DNA of 22,345 nucleotides, from positions 1 through 22,345 of the IMG/VR virus record IMGVR_UViG_3300020198_000114. One strand, given 5' to 3'. Numbering within the stretch: the stretch's first letter is position 1; each line of letters opens with the position of its first letter. The position numbers were made by a program, and so were the translations under genes. Source of the stretch: a virus. Positions 9,701-18,425 of this stretch are shown piece after piece. Below the pieces are notes generated by a model. The model was not told where the DNA came from and did no database searches. It was given only the letters and a program-made list of their open reading frames with translations.

Positions 9701-11941
9701 GATAGTCAATGAACCTGACTTGGTGGGGGCATTCATGATGTCTAAGCGATTGACCGCCGCATAGAACATCGACTTTTCATCAGTGAAGTATGACGATTCA
9801 AAATTCCCGGGCCGCCACCCGAATTGAGACACCAAACGGTAATCTATGTAATGACCTTGAACCCCCATTTCATTGTCAATGCCTACCTTGATGTTCGAGA
9901 AATGAGACCCTTTACACACCATGTAAGTGGCTTGAGGTTCCTTTTCATCAAAATTGATCGAAATGATGTCAATGTCCTCAATACGATAAACCCGCGATCC
10001 GCTAGTATCTAAGTTGTACATCGGTGGTTTGAATACGAAATCACCGTCCACATCTTGATAGAACTCGAAACCCGTGGCTTCACAAACTTTGTTTGCCACA
10101 TCCAACTTGGATTCATAGGTAGACTCAAACAATTGGACGGAACCCCATTGGGCAACGTCCGAAACAAAGGCTTGCATCTCGGCCATATTGATTTCCAACT
10201 TGGTAGATGATGCATTTTGGCCGGGAGGCCGACGAGAGCGTGCTTGAACCAAAGCCTCCAACTTTCGCTTGTTGTATAACCCAACGGAAATGGCTTGAGA
10301 CAAGATATTGTCGCCCTTGGCCCGATTACCGTTGAACCGACCGCGGACTAATGACATGAGTTCGGATGATGAAGCACTAGCCAGGAAAGCCGCTTGGACA
10401 GAATTGAACATTTCCCCTGTGATACCATGCATCCTCAGCTTGATATCCTTCAAGCTGAATCGTTTTTGCCAATACTTGAGGTTCAAGGAATAGAGGGACT
10501 CCCCCGTCAAGTCAGACGACGCCGTTTGGTTGGTCTTTTGGGCCAGTGCCCATGAAACCCCTGCTGCCGCCCCGGCAGTATCGTGATGCAACGCATACAT
10601 AATTTCGTAAGGATGTTGGCCCGTAAAATTGTTACCCAACAAACTCATCTTGTTCCCAGAGTTCGGGGCACGAGCACCAAACACCGATGCGTTAGTTGAC
10701 ATTTGCTGGTATTGCCAAAAATGCAACATCGACACGCACTGAATAGACGCGGTATGCATACCCCCCGAATAGGAATGGGACACTTGAGTCATAACCCCGT
10801 GGAACACATGATAGTATGGGTAAGCCAGGACATTTTCGATGTTGTACCCATCCAAATCCAAAGACTCTAGGGTGGATGGGTCAAAGGATGATGTCCCGGT
10901 TCCTCCTCGTGTCAATCGCCCATCGGAGGTTGTGGATGGGACTCCTTCTTTGGCGGACAAGACATAAACCTTTGCGCCTGTCTTGGGGTCTTCACCTTGC
11001 TTGATCCCCATTTGTCGCATCAAGGTCTTAAAGCCTGGCATACCGTTATCAGGAACTTCTGGGTTGTCCCGATAACGCAAGAATCCTTGATCACCATATT
11101 TTTGAATGAACGCTGCATGTGCCTTAGTTGCATCGTAAGCGGAATCAAAAGTGGCAAACTTTTGATCGTATGACCAATACAAATCCCCCTTATGGTATTG
11201 ACCATCTGGATTTGGCGTGACACTGAAGCCATCTTCTGGCCCGTCCTTCTGTCGTTTTTCCTTCGTCTTGAAGGTGACGGATGGGCGACCCGCCGTACCA
11301 GGGGATCCCGCTTTTTGGCCATACATCATATGATCCTTACGATGGATCCCCCCAGATTCATTGTACGACCACACTAAGGACTTGGCGACGAACCGGTCTT
11401 GCTCTAATTGGTTCCCTGGATACGTCTCAACAGCCACCTTCCGAATGACCCCTTCGAATCGTTCCTTCCATTGGACTGGCGTCAACTTTTCACCATCTCC
11501 AGGTTTTGGAACAACCTTGCCCGCCGGATCTTCCTTCACCACCGGATTCGGGGAGGTCTTAGAATCAAGCACGCTCAACTTGGATTTTTCGGTTTGTTGA
11601 CCAAGATTCGAGTACATCCCTTTGACAGGGAAATACCCGCGCATATAAACGTGAACTTCCAAACCAGGACGCAAAATGAACTGGGCGTCCCGGATAAAGG
11701 AATCCCGATGATGTGAAGGGATTACTAGAGAAAACGTGGCTGATCCAGACCCAGGATCACATCCCGCATCTACCGACACCTCAGTAATAAACCTCTGTAA
11801 ATCAATGGATGAATGACACCGTTGGCATCCAGGCAAAGTCAGATCCCCGTTAACGTAAACCAAGGCATCAGGCGTCACTTGCACCAATTTCTGACTACCA
11901 AGACGCCACGTCCCGACATAAGGCCTATTCCCGATACTCAT
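6782..11941 (-). CDS. Giant baseplate hub protein (gpD/gp27-like) with long C-terminal extension
   Basis: 1719 residues; ATG 11941 overlaps the preceding stop as ATGA, with AGG about eight bases upstream. Residues 31-105 begin with a CxxC pair (PGCQRCHSSIDLQRFITEVS), then SATFSLVIPSH and a strand leading to YMRGYFP. Residues 372-405 (YHVFHGVMTQVSHSYSGGMH) and 586-800 (STYESKLDVANKVCEATGFE through GYPVYVPYLDCFYYCNSF) have the look of tail hub or gpD-like proteins that form the ring holding the spike. Residues about 930-1045 are Ala/Lys/Glu-rich and probably coiled-coil. Residues 1050-1719 match nothing I know, and the last 40 residues again look helical. Such hubs are usually about 350-550 residues, so this one is much enlarged. 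Neighbours are two tail-initiator-like genes upstream and the spike downstream, matching usual hub order. Codons 952-954 contain an A AAA AAG slippery sequence. Confidence 0.8.
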   Translation of the reverse strand: MSIGNRPYVGTWRLGSQKLVQVTPDALVYVNGDLTLPGCQRCHSSIDLQRFITEVSVDAGCDPGSGSATFSLVIPSHHRDSFIRDAQFILRPGLEVHVYMRGYFPVKGMYSNLGQQTEKSKLSVLDSKTSPNPVVKEDPAGKVVPKPGDGEKLTPVQWKERFEGVIRKVAVETYPGNQLEQDRFVAKSLVWSYNESGGIHRKDHMMYGQKAGSPGTAGRPSVTFKTKEKRQKDGPEDGFSVTPNPDGQYHKGDLYWSYDQKFATFDSAYDATKAHAAFIQKYGDQGFLRYRDNPEVPDNGMPGFKTLMRQMGIKQGEDPKTGAKVYVLSAKEGVPSTTSDGRLTRGGTGTSSFDPSTLESLDLDGYNIENVLAYPYYHVFHGVMTQVSHSYSGGMHTASIQCVSMLHFWQYQQMSTNASVFGARAPNSGNKMSLLGNNFTGQHPYEIMYALHHDTAGAAAGVSWALAQKTNQTASSDLTGESLYSLNLKYWQKRFSLKDIKLRMHGITGEMFNSVQAAFLASASSSELMSLVRGRFNGNRAKGDNILSQAISVGLYNKRKLEALVQARSRRPPGQNASSTKLEINMAEMQAFVSDVAQWGSVQLFESTYESKLDVANKVCEATGFEFYQDVDGDFVFKPPMYNLDTSGSRVYRIEDIDIISINFDEKEPQATYMVCKGSHFSNIKVGIDNEMGVQGHYIDYRLVSQFGWRPGNFESSYFTDEKSMFYAAVNRLDIMNAPTKSGSLTIPLRPELRPGYPVYVPYLDCFYYCNSFAHSFSVGSGCVTSLQLIGKRSKFFAPGYPDKRGIEAIDMSNMLLPEKPLEVLDLSGRPRLSGFPNVVMALDPNQIDPMFLIVGSDVDKITDPATLEYLMKQAVRMSIVDSWPDNSGERPGPYYVVRNGDGQQGMWFYLKTPNSVPDDQIEKKFVSPIIAKGMKGAVNVMKAAGDLVAYQKKQATKVAKSLPKLERLAKVAKELQEAATRAAEMPGANEVGTAASRAADRADAKKLAADRKLHQAMDEHAAKSMQVDQISEHDHSKLAEFRRLLRRVTDSFQAPDSFQSKFTGDPRSSITLLEMLSDKKAVFSNKSLPGSYRYYSSSSPHAKDQGQDLLTIHLTKDADTIKKKLVTTSAYLEPMWKELPCKQYVAHPSTGPEGLRPEAELKDKVPQRGITVFTNNTNYPAGEVLPTSEIRELMFASHRVFRDNHRGSNTYKVAVIVSGDDMVQAWKRNVSDLNRSDSIGTPLPTNTLEWAMGPWLMSMSKVMGKAFAACKVGIVPSDAAKIPDFPKVDLPVHVSASNGGQVSTKVPLNSYVFAEDKDDKGQLTTAGKAKVDSKGNIRTAWAGSDMVPIKNAWVPLARAYVEAYFNAFMLSQEAWVANMQSLGLSPEVVDFIVSSYNNFLGSATGISKTTAISRITTQKVRKVRGKAGKSGSGAILVPTPVFPISDAQGYRVIGSYRYGRDVTIDPEGVFDVLHRQDIFSMLSKTLVDDILRVFVRKQKIFIDQPDPDNPKLVKRVAAAGAIAEKYLEDEVVRVLGRNYVNADHLIRDKTATDGNALKTGLAAWVADGKDGITKLPIINAAYSLADLVPHTSRGFCSCKASEASVLLDIAGTKGYVQFTGAGKPNYGNASGEAAVDRTVQWVQQTTSQVAIPWVQSQVALRGDTPNGHPTSIIQAASGLGAHFDQQARSVDAAKRAFEASKKTAADIKKKLTDGSPNG
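9060..9086 (-). promoter_or_regulatory. Candidate -1 ribosomal frameshift site (A AAA AAG) in the hub gene
   Basis: Seven A residues followed by G (minus strand, 9087-9080) place the heptamer A AAA AAG in the correct frame across codons Q952-K953-K954. A -1 slip would add six residues (ASYKGR) and stop at TAA 9062-9060, giving a 960-residue product. GGGGA lies about 14 bases upstream, and GCTAAG...CTTAGC downstream could pair as a 6-bp stem. Whether it is used is unknown. Confidence 0.3.
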
Positions 11942-13569
11942 GTGGAAGACCTGACCCTAAATGGATCCACATTGTTTGGGCTAGACATGGCCACCGCACG
12001 CTCACCCAACCCAACATTGTTCACGTTAGACTTGATAAAGCCTTTGTTTGATGGGGGGCTTGAGTTAGCCGGTGGTTGCTGCCCAATCTGAGTAGAATCC
12101 AGGGTTCTGAATGAATCGGCAAAGGGAAGGACCGCATTTTGAGGAACCACAGACAAGAAAGCATCGCCAACACCAACTTCCCGGCCTTGCGTCCTTATCA
12201 CCCCATCAGAACCGACCGAAAAATAACCCGCTCGCGTGCTAGATACATTGCTCATCCCCTGATACCGTGGATCCGACAAACTTGGAACCGGAGACATCAT
12301 TGGGGTCACGGCATAGGATGATTGCGCTGTATCTGCCATGGCGGACACGACAAATTCAATGCTAAACTCAACCCCACCATGCATGTGCTCTTCATCCAAT
12401 GTGAAGTTGAAAGACTCCATATGCCCATAGTAAACCCACCCGTCATACCGAATAGACAATGACCCCACAGCTAAATGAGCATTAGATTTACCCACAGTAT
12501 CATGAATGTACCCCGCATTCCGAAACATGTGGAAAGCATTCATCAAGTTTTGCCAAGCCCTGGAATCACGCCTTGATGCAAACTGAACCCCACGACCACC
12601 GGAAACGAAAGCCCCGCACCTAGCGGTAAATGAAATCTTTGGTTGCTCTTCCCCCCACGCTTGAAACACAAACCCGTATCGTGATCGATCCTGGAACTGT
12701 TGAATCTTGCTGTAAGTTGTGGAGAATGTTGTGGGGTTGATCAACAAAACCAACGGCGGGGTGTTGACCATGGCCGCCAGTTGTCGTGCGATATCCACTG
12801 CCGTGTACACGTCCGCAATAGCAGGGGCCCCTAAGTTTCCCCCCACGTCATCGACTTTAGAGCCATCCGCGGAAGGTTTCTTACTAGGGGTGCTATTGCG
12901 TGCTACAAATTCCTGAATCGAACCCATGCCTGACCTGGATGTATCGAAACCTGCAATCCCTGATTGGGCCAGGGATCTACGAGCCATGACATACCCAGTC
13001 AGATCAGTGCCAAAACCAGAACCTACGGAGAAATCAGTCGCTACCGAATTAACCTTCTTGTTTTGAAACCCACCATCTTCACCATAAACAAGTGGGGGTT
13101 CTACTCTGATCATGAAAGGAGACATAGTTCGGAGCAATGCATCCGACATCTCAACTTGTGGTGCCTGATTCGGTTCTAAGTGAACAGTAATGGCATTAGG
13201 CCATTGCAACCCTTGAAAGTCCTCGGGGACAGGGGGTTGCTTTACCGACTGTTCCATCATGACCGCTTCAGATTCTTGTTGCCGTTTCGACAACTGTGCC
13301 CCAGGCGAAACCAATCCTTGTGCTGAAGCACCCGTTACCGTAGGGTCGCGCAACCGAACGGAAACGGTGTCAATACCTGAAGTCGCTTTTGTCCCCCCTT
13401 TATGTTTCTTACTCCCGGCAATCCCGGAACCAGATGGTGGGGTGGGAGTGAACCCTGTAGTCGCCGCACCAAGGAACTCCGATGATGGTGGACGATAACC
13501 AGGGGGCTTATCTTCACCTGGATCATAAACCGTCACGGATAAACCAGCGATAACGACTTGCTTAGGCAT
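11938..13569 (-). CDS. Tail-initiator or baseplate-hub-associated protein (paralogue of the next gene upstream)
   Basis: 543 residues from ATG 13569. A GTG three bases upstream (13572) is possible, but AAGGAG at 13577-13582 is seven bases from the ATG and only four from the GTG, so I prefer ATG. Residues 1-270 are low-complexity and Pro/Ser/Gly-rich with a basic patch (KKHKGGTKA). Residues about 272-413 form a compact domain: LVLLINP, a WGEEQPKISF strand, GAFVSGG, then a helix (AWQNLMNAFHMFRNAGYIHD) and RYDGWVYYGHMESFNF. The same order occurs in the 234-residue gene upstream, so the two are probably paralogues. The tail (430-543) is Ser/Pro-rich. Location between tape measure and hub suggests a protein joining tail tube to baseplate, like the T4 gp48/gp54 level. 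That equivalence is inference from position. Confidence 0.78.
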   Translation of the reverse strand: MPKQVVIAGLSVTVYDPGEDKPPGYRPPSSEFLGAATTGFTPTPPSGSGIAGSKKHKGGTKATSGIDTVSVRLRDPTVTGASAQGLVSPGAQLSKRQQESEAVMMEQSVKQPPVPEDFQGLQWPNAITVHLEPNQAPQVEMSDALLRTMSPFMIRVEPPLVYGEDGGFQNKKVNSVATDFSVGSGFGTDLTGYVMARRSLAQSGIAGFDTSRSGMGSIQEFVARNSTPSKKPSADGSKVDDVGGNLGAPAIADVYTAVDIARQLAAMVNTPPLVLLINPTTFSTTYSKIQQFQDRSRYGFVFQAWGEEQPKISFTARCGAFVSGGRGVQFASRRDSRAWQNLMNAFHMFRNAGYIHDTVGKSNAHLAVGSLSIRYDGWVYYGHMESFNFTLDEEHMHGGVEFSIEFVVSAMADTAQSSYAVTPMMSPVPSLSDPRYQGMSNVSSTRAGYFSVGSDGVIRTQGREVGVGDAFLSVVPQNAVLPFADSFRTLDSTQIGQQPPANSSPPSNKGFIKSNVNNVGLGERAVAMSSPNNVDPFRVRSST

Positions 13570-14273
13570 CACCCAACTCCTTGATTGCGCAATGTGCTAA
13601 TGCCCAACCGATCTATGGATGAAGCTTGTCCTTGAGCACCAGTTGGACCCATGGCATTCAATGACATAGGACTACGAAACCGCTGGATCTCATCAGAAAC
13701 CTCAAAAGTAGCAGTTAAGATGAATTGATGCGGCTGAGTGGCATCTTCAGACACACTAAAGGTCTTGAACCACCCTAAATAAATCCCTCCATCAAAAGTC
13801 ACCTTGATGATGCCTTGGAACACGATCCTCCCGGCCGTGTCATAAATGGACCCGTTGTTATGAAACATGGATAACATATCCAGGTACTTGTCATATGCGA
13901 TGGTTTCCCGACGTGTACCCCCGGCCCCGTATGCCCCCGGCCCCCCAGTAATGTTAGATAAGCCCGAATACAACCGAAGGAATCCGCCAGTAGCCATATT
14001 GAAGTCAATGGTCTGAACTCCGTCCCCCCAATGTTGTTCGACGTAACCCCCCTTCGTTTGTGTGCGTTCAATAACTTTCTCGTAATTCAACTGCATCGAT
14101 TGAGGGTTGACATGTAAGACTAAAGCCATCCCATCAGGCAAAAGGGACGTTTCATAGTCTGGCGCCAAGATGTCAAACACCACGGGCTTCCGATTGGCCG
14201 CAAGGTTGAATTCATCGTTTGGCGACGAAAAAGCAGATCGAAATAATGGGATAGCATTGCTACGCCTTGCCAT
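13569..14273 (-). CDS. Tail-initiator or baseplate-hub-associated protein
   Basis: 234 residues; ATG 14273 shares its A with the tape measure stop (TAATG), with GAGG five bases upstream. Residues 48-196 form the core: LVLHVNPQSMQLNYEKV, then HWGDGVQTIDF and GGFLRLYSGL, a helix (YDKYLDMLSMFHNNGSIYD), then FDGGIYLGWFKTFSV and a final strand ending in FEVSDE. The WG-x5-I-x-F, FHNxG and DGxxYxG elements recur in the same order in the downstream gene. The C-terminal 35 residues are Gly/Ser/Gln-rich and probably flexible. It directly follows the tape measure gene, the usual place for proteins that start tail-tube growth on the hub. It is more likely a baseplate-tube joining protein than an enzyme, and no catalytic motif is visible. 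The exact family is not recognised. Confidence 0.8.
   Translation of the reverse strand: MARRSNAIPLFRSAFSSPNDEFNLAANRKPVVFDILAPDYETSLLPDGMALVLHVNPQSMQLNYEKVIERTQTKGGYVEQHWGDGVQTIDFNMATGGFLRLYSGLSNITGGPGAYGAGGTRRETIAYDKYLDMLSMFHNNGSIYDTAGRIVFQGIIKVTFDGGIYLGWFKTFSVSEDATQPHQFILTATFEVSDEIQRFRSPMSLNAMGPTGAQGQASSIDRLGISTLRNQGVG
13577..13582 (-). promoter_or_regulatory. Ribosome binding site that favours ATG 13569 over GTG 13572
   Basis: AAGGAG on the minus strand, seven bases from ATG 13569 and four from GTG 13572. Confidence 0.7.
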
Positions 14274-17182
14274 TATGTCCTCACCCGCATAGTCTCCAGG
14301 GCCTTCAAGATAGCGTTAGGTACATCACCCCATTGATTGACATTGATGTTGATAACACCCCCGCCACGACCACCACTACGACGACCCCGGCGATGAATAT
14401 CCACCACGTCATCATCCGCTATCGCGGCGAACTCACGACGTCCGCTAGAGTCAGAGTACATCAGTTCGCCATCCTTCATTCTTACGACATTACCAGAAGC
14501 CGCTAAAGCCCTACCACGGAGATCCTCATTTTGAATGGTGTCCGCCCGACCGGCCAGAACGGCCCGGGCCGCAGCTAAAGCTTCTTCCTGTTTGGCACCA
14601 CCACTCATCAGAGCACTGGCGATGCGAGTTGCCTCTAAGGTTTGGAATATCTTTTCGAACCCCTTCAAGGTTTCTTCACGGTTACGTCCCGTCCGCTTGT
14701 CTGCTGCTCGTTGATCCTTTTCAAAAAAGAATTGATCCACTTCTTTTTGGCTCTTCTCATACTTTTCTTCATCCCCTTTGGCAGACGAGTACGCCGCAAT
14801 TCCAGCAGGGACCGCCCCAACCCCAGCAGTCAACAATCCACCGGCGACAGCCCCCCCAAGTCCTTGCGCAATGGGATCTAACGTAGGGCCCAACACTTGG
14901 TTTTGTTTATAGGTATGCCCTGCAAGTGCCCTTTCCCGTTCCAGTTTTTCTTTTTCTGCCTGGGTCATGGTGACCAGAGTCGCCTGTCTAATGATGTCGT
15001 CCGCACTACCTCGAGTTTTGGACCGATGTACTTGCCGTTTGACTTCCCGTTGACGAGTGATTTCCTTCTCGATCTCCTTTCGCTTTTCACGGGATCCCTC
15101 ATCCGTTCCTTTGACATCACCTAGCATCCTCGTCAAATCTTCGATTTCCTTCTGGACCCGATTTGCGGCTTCATCCTTCATTTCCCGGTTAGCCATACCC
15201 TTGAAACCTGGAATGAAACCCAAAGCCGATACAATTTCGCGAATGGAATCATCAATGGAGTACAACAACGCTTCAATCCGACTCTCAAGTATTTCCGATA
15301 GGGATCGGGTGTTGTCCCGAATGTCACTGGCTATTTCTTGATCCTTGATCCAAGCGTCCTCCTTCTTCTTCTTTTCCTCTTCCAGTTTCTTAGCCCCATC
15401 TTCAGCGGTCGATATCATCAGGCCCATTTCCTTGCCAATCCCCTCCATGGTCACTTTATCGCCCTTGGACTTCAATGATCCAATAGCATCTCGTAGCATG
15501 TCCATGTCTTGTGGGGTCATCTTTCCGCCAACTTGTTCCGCAGCGATTCGACCCACAATATCTTCAGTGTCCATCCTGTCCATATCCAACCGGCCGCCTT
15601 CAACAGCATGCGCGCCACGCACCTTTGCCATCAACCCGCCATACGCCCCCCAATTTTGTATGGCATTCACACCCCCACCTAACCCCCCCTTCCCTTCACC
15701 CGCTCGGGCCACCATTTGGGCATGAGCCGTCTTGGTGCCTAACCCCACTACACCTTCAACCTTATTCAAATCCGCACGCAGAATGTCCGCTTGGTCTCTA
15801 GACATTTGACCTAAACCCTTGGCTAAATCTTCCGGGGACATGTCCGCTCTTAACCCTGCTCTTTCCAATGCCTTATTCAGAGTTTCCTTGCCTGCGCCCC
15901 CCTTCTTCTCGATATCCCTGAAGGACTTACCCAAGGATTCAGCTTGGATCCTGGCGTCAATCTTCGATGTTTCCCGCACTTGCCCTTTGCCCATCTTCTT
16001 GAAACTAACAACGGCATCTCTGGTCGACAAATCTTTGCCTTGCCCCGCCAAAGACTGAGCCCATGCTTTGCCTGCATCTGGGCCCAAAACCTTCCCAGCC
16101 TTAGACAGAAGACCGATAGTGTCTTGTAACCGCACGTTGTACATAGACATGCCTGTCGTAACTTCCAAGACCATGCCGTAGAACCGCTTGGTGTCAAAAC
16201 CTGATTGCTTGGCCGCCGCCGCGATTTCATGAAAATTATCCCGAACACCCTCTAAGGTTGATGACGTTTCTTCAGCCATCTTTGCCATATCGCCAGCAAC
16301 TCTATCCGCGGACTCCCCCAGCAACTTGGCATAGATCACCGTGCCTTTAATCGCTTCCCGTAACTTCAGGGCCGCTTCAGCACTATTCTTGGACCCCTCT
16401 TGGATTTTATCTAAAGTCATGCCCCCTTTCTGCAATGATCCTAGTGCCGATACTGCATCCTTGGTGGAAATTCCCATATTTTCCAGGTAATCAGCGGCGG
16501 CACCCCATCCGGCAAAAGCTTTACGGACATTTTCCATCCCGCCCGCGATATCACTTCCGAACTCTTGCCCGGAAATACCGGCCTCAATCATTGATTTGTT
16601 CAAATCTTTGATTTTGGCATCGGCATCCATAACGACTTTAGCCAATGCCGCCAACCCAACAGCAACCCCGGCGATTGCCATGATGGCAGGCCCAATCGCC
16701 GCTAACCCCTTACCTAAACCAGCGACAGCATCGCCGCTAAGGCCGCCCATAGCGGTTGCTTCCATCTTGGTACCAGCAGCTGTAGCCGCCTTCCCCATCT
16801 TTTGGAACATCCCAAAGATCGAACTCATATCCTTTGACTTAAGAGTTTGGAAGGCACCTTGAATGCCTTCGCCAAAGGTTTTGGATGCCTCCCCCATCGC
16901 TTGGGCCATCACCCGCTTAGACTTAGGGTTGCCAAAGGTCTTACTGATTTTCTCAGCTTGATCATTCAATATCTTGAAGCGTTCCTCATCCCCCTTCAGT
17001 AACGCCTTTTGCATTTCGTCTTTGACACGCCTAAGTCGCTTGTCTAATCTTTCAACATTCTTACTCCCCCAATCCATTTGCCTAGACTTCACGATAACCT
17101 CATTGATGAGGTTATCCATGTTCTCTCTCACCTTTCCGATCTGGTCATCAAGACCCGCATACATAAGGTTCTTGGACGCCAT
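14273..17182 (-). CDS. Tail tape measure protein
   Basis: 969 residues; ATG 17182 follows the previous stop by 11 bases, with GGGGGA about six bases upstream. Long charged helices occupy residues 12-115 and 590-760. There are two hydrophobic Gly/Ala stretches, about 150-185 (LAAIGPAIMAIAGVAVGLAA) and 765-800 (GGAVAGGLLTAGVGAVPAGI), which tape measure proteins often carry. The C-terminus has a Gly/Arg linker, then GGVININVNQWGDVPNAI, a common tape measure ending. These proteins set tail length inside the tube and are ejected ahead of the DNA. At about 0.15 nm per residue the tail would be roughly 145 nm, a rule-of-thumb estimate. Two chaperone-like genes upstream and baseplate genes downstream fit the usual order. 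No lytic or peptidase motif was noticed. Confidence 0.92.
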   Translation of the reverse strand: MASKNLMYAGLDDQIGKVRENMDNLINEVIVKSRQMDWGSKNVERLDKRLRRVKDEMQKALLKGDEERFKILNDQAEKISKTFGNPKSKRVMAQAMGEASKTFGEGIQGAFQTLKSKDMSSIFGMFQKMGKAATAAGTKMEATAMGGLSGDAVAGLGKGLAAIGPAIMAIAGVAVGLAALAKVVMDADAKIKDLNKSMIEAGISGQEFGSDIAGGMENVRKAFAGWGAAADYLENMGISTKDAVSALGSLQKGGMTLDKIQEGSKNSAEAALKLREAIKGTVIYAKLLGESADRVAGDMAKMAEETSSTLEGVRDNFHEIAAAAKQSGFDTKRFYGMVLEVTTGMSMYNVRLQDTIGLLSKAGKVLGPDAGKAWAQSLAGQGKDLSTRDAVVSFKKMGKGQVRETSKIDARIQAESLGKSFRDIEKKGGAGKETLNKALERAGLRADMSPEDLAKGLGQMSRDQADILRADLNKVEGVVGLGTKTAHAQMVARAGEGKGGLGGGVNAIQNWGAYGGLMAKVRGAHAVEGGRLDMDRMDTEDIVGRIAAEQVGGKMTPQDMDMLRDAIGSLKSKGDKVTMEGIGKEMGLMISTAEDGAKKLEEEKKKKEDAWIKDQEIASDIRDNTRSLSEILESRIEALLYSIDDSIREIVSALGFIPGFKGMANREMKDEAANRVQKEIEDLTRMLGDVKGTDEGSREKRKEIEKEITRQREVKRQVHRSKTRGSADDIIRQATLVTMTQAEKEKLERERALAGHTYKQNQVLGPTLDPIAQGLGGAVAGGLLTAGVGAVPAGIAAYSSAKGDEEKYEKSQKEVDQFFFEKDQRAADKRTGRNREETLKGFEKIFQTLEATRIASALMSGGAKQEEALAAARAVLAGRADTIQNEDLRGRALAASGNVVRMKDGELMYSDSSGRREFAAIADDDVVDIHRRGRRSGGRGGGVININVNQWGDVPNAILKALETMRVRT
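17093..17116 (-). repeat. Inverted repeat (10-11 bp stem) near the start of the tape measure gene
   Basis: Arms GATAACCTCAT (17093-17103) and ATGAGGTTATC (17106-17116) are exact reverse complements separated by two bases; as RNA it would be a 10-bp stem with a four-base loop. It encodes residues 23-30 of the tape measure protein (DNLINEVI). Function unknown. Confidence 0.7.
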
Positions 17183-17193
17183 GATCTATCCCC

Positions 17194-18414
17194 CTACCAT
17201 TCCGAAGGAAAAGGTTCTTGGGGTTCTTCACCCCCAGATCGGAAAACAACATTACGTTCTTCTAAACGCTGCTCTAACGGTATCCCGTCATTGGGGCTGA
17301 CAATAACCATTTGACCATCATTGACTTGAAGCGCCCCCGAGTCCGCTTCCCGACCCAAAAACTTCGTATACAAATGCTCCCGAACTACTTCAGGGCCACC
17401 CCCAACTTGCCGAACACCAGGGACGCCTTGCCCACGTTCTTTTAGAATTTCTGACAATTCCTGTGCAGAGTAACCAACTATGGGTTGCGGGGTATCAGAA
17501 TTGATGTCATCACGAGCTACCGCCAACATGGCAGCTTGCTCAGCCAATGCCTGTTTATGCTTTTCGTAATTACTAGCCACCATCCTCTTATAGTTATTCA
17601 CAATATCATCATGCCAATCCGCTTCCCCAGACACCCACCGACGCATTTCATCCGATAAGTCATCGGCAGACTTCCCGCCACTTTTCAAATCCCCTTTGGT
17701 CTTATCAAGTTCCTCCTTACGAATGACCCCCTTAACCGTGTAGAAAAACGTATCCTGAACTCGTTGCCGACGATCTTGCTCCTCCTTACGATTTTGTTTA
17801 TCCCGGTCATCAATCTTCTTGACCCCCTTGGATGCATGTACGGACGTGGCGAATTTGATCCCATCCCAATACACATCATCCTTAACCCTTTGATCTTCGA
17901 TCTGATTATAGAACGTCCACATACGTTGAACGTGGTTTGTTCCAATCTTCGTATTCAGCTCGTTGTGACTAGAAAATGGTTGATTCCCAAAAGACTTCCA
18001 TTTATACCTAGAAACCTTTTCGTAAGCATAGGGTTCCACGGCATCCAAGGCCGCGGTTACCCGATCAAGCATGGACATGACTTCATTGAATAGGATGACC
18101 CTAACGTTGGGCGGGAGTTTCCGAATGGATTTTGCCATCAAAGGAACAACATTATCCTCATTCAATAAATTGTAGCCCCCTACCATCCAAATAGATGAAG
18201 CGATAGCTATACACACCCATTCATCATGGGCTTTGCTATGGGATCGATGCCGGAGAAGGAACCGATCCCCGGGCCCTAACGACCGGAAAGAAAAACACAC
18301 CCCATTGATGGTCACATTATGAGTCAAGAAACCAAAATCAAGTAAGGTTTCAACGTCCTCATACAAAGGGGCGCGTTGTTCGCTCGTTGTTCGTGTTAAC
18401 CCCACTTGCCTCAT
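17194..18414 (-). CDS. Tail assembly chaperone-like protein, second of two
   Basis: 406 residues; ATG 18414 lies 11 bases after the previous stop, with GAGAGG eight bases upstream. Residues 30-50 form a beta hairpin (HNVTINGVCFSFRSLGPGD), followed by hydrophobic helices to about residue 125 (CIAIASSIWMVGGYNLL, VILFNEVMSMLDRVTAAL). This resembles the hairpin-plus-helices layout of the preceding protein. Residues 200-245 are extremely charged, and 245-400 look flexible and helical. Genes between the tail tube and tape measure usually encode chaperones that coat the tape measure during assembly, which is the basis for this call. Typical chaperones are 100-250 residues, so this one carries long extensions. 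An adaptor or minor tail protein is an alternative. Confidence 0.72.
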   Translation of the reverse strand: MRQVGLTRTTSEQRAPLYEDVETLLDFGFLTHNVTINGVCFSFRSLGPGDRFLLRHRSHSKAHDEWVCIAIASSIWMVGGYNLLNEDNVVPLMAKSIRKLPPNVRVILFNEVMSMLDRVTAALDAVEPYAYEKVSRYKWKSFGNQPFSSHNELNTKIGTNHVQRMWTFYNQIEDQRVKDDVYWDGIKFATSVHASKGVKKIDDRDKQNRKEEQDRRQRVQDTFFYTVKGVIRKEELDKTKGDLKSGGKSADDLSDEMRRWVSGEADWHDDIVNNYKRMVASNYEKHKQALAEQAAMLAVARDDINSDTPQPIVGYSAQELSEILKERGQGVPGVRQVGGGPEVVREHLYTKFLGREADSGALQVNDGQMVIVSPNDGIPLEQRLEERNVVFRSGGEEPQEPFPSEW

Positions 18415-18425
18415 TCAAGAGCCTC

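Noticed and set aside
10435-10458. 9-bp inverted repeat with 6-base loop in the hub gene
   Set aside because: About this many 9-bp stems are expected by chance; no further support.
13206-13240. Nested inverted repeat (GCAACCC/GGGTTGC with an inner GTCC/GGAC stem)
   Set aside because: Stem lengths of 7 and 4 bp are expected by chance in a window this size.
14560-14571. CGGCCCGGGCCG palindrome in the tape measure gene
   Set aside because: A 12-base palindrome is not rare in 22 kb and has no context suggesting a function.
15345-15725. Plus-strand frame of 126 codons starting with Phe/Ser-rich sequence
   Set aside because: It is the complement of Lys/Glu-rich helices in the tape measure gene, a common artefact.
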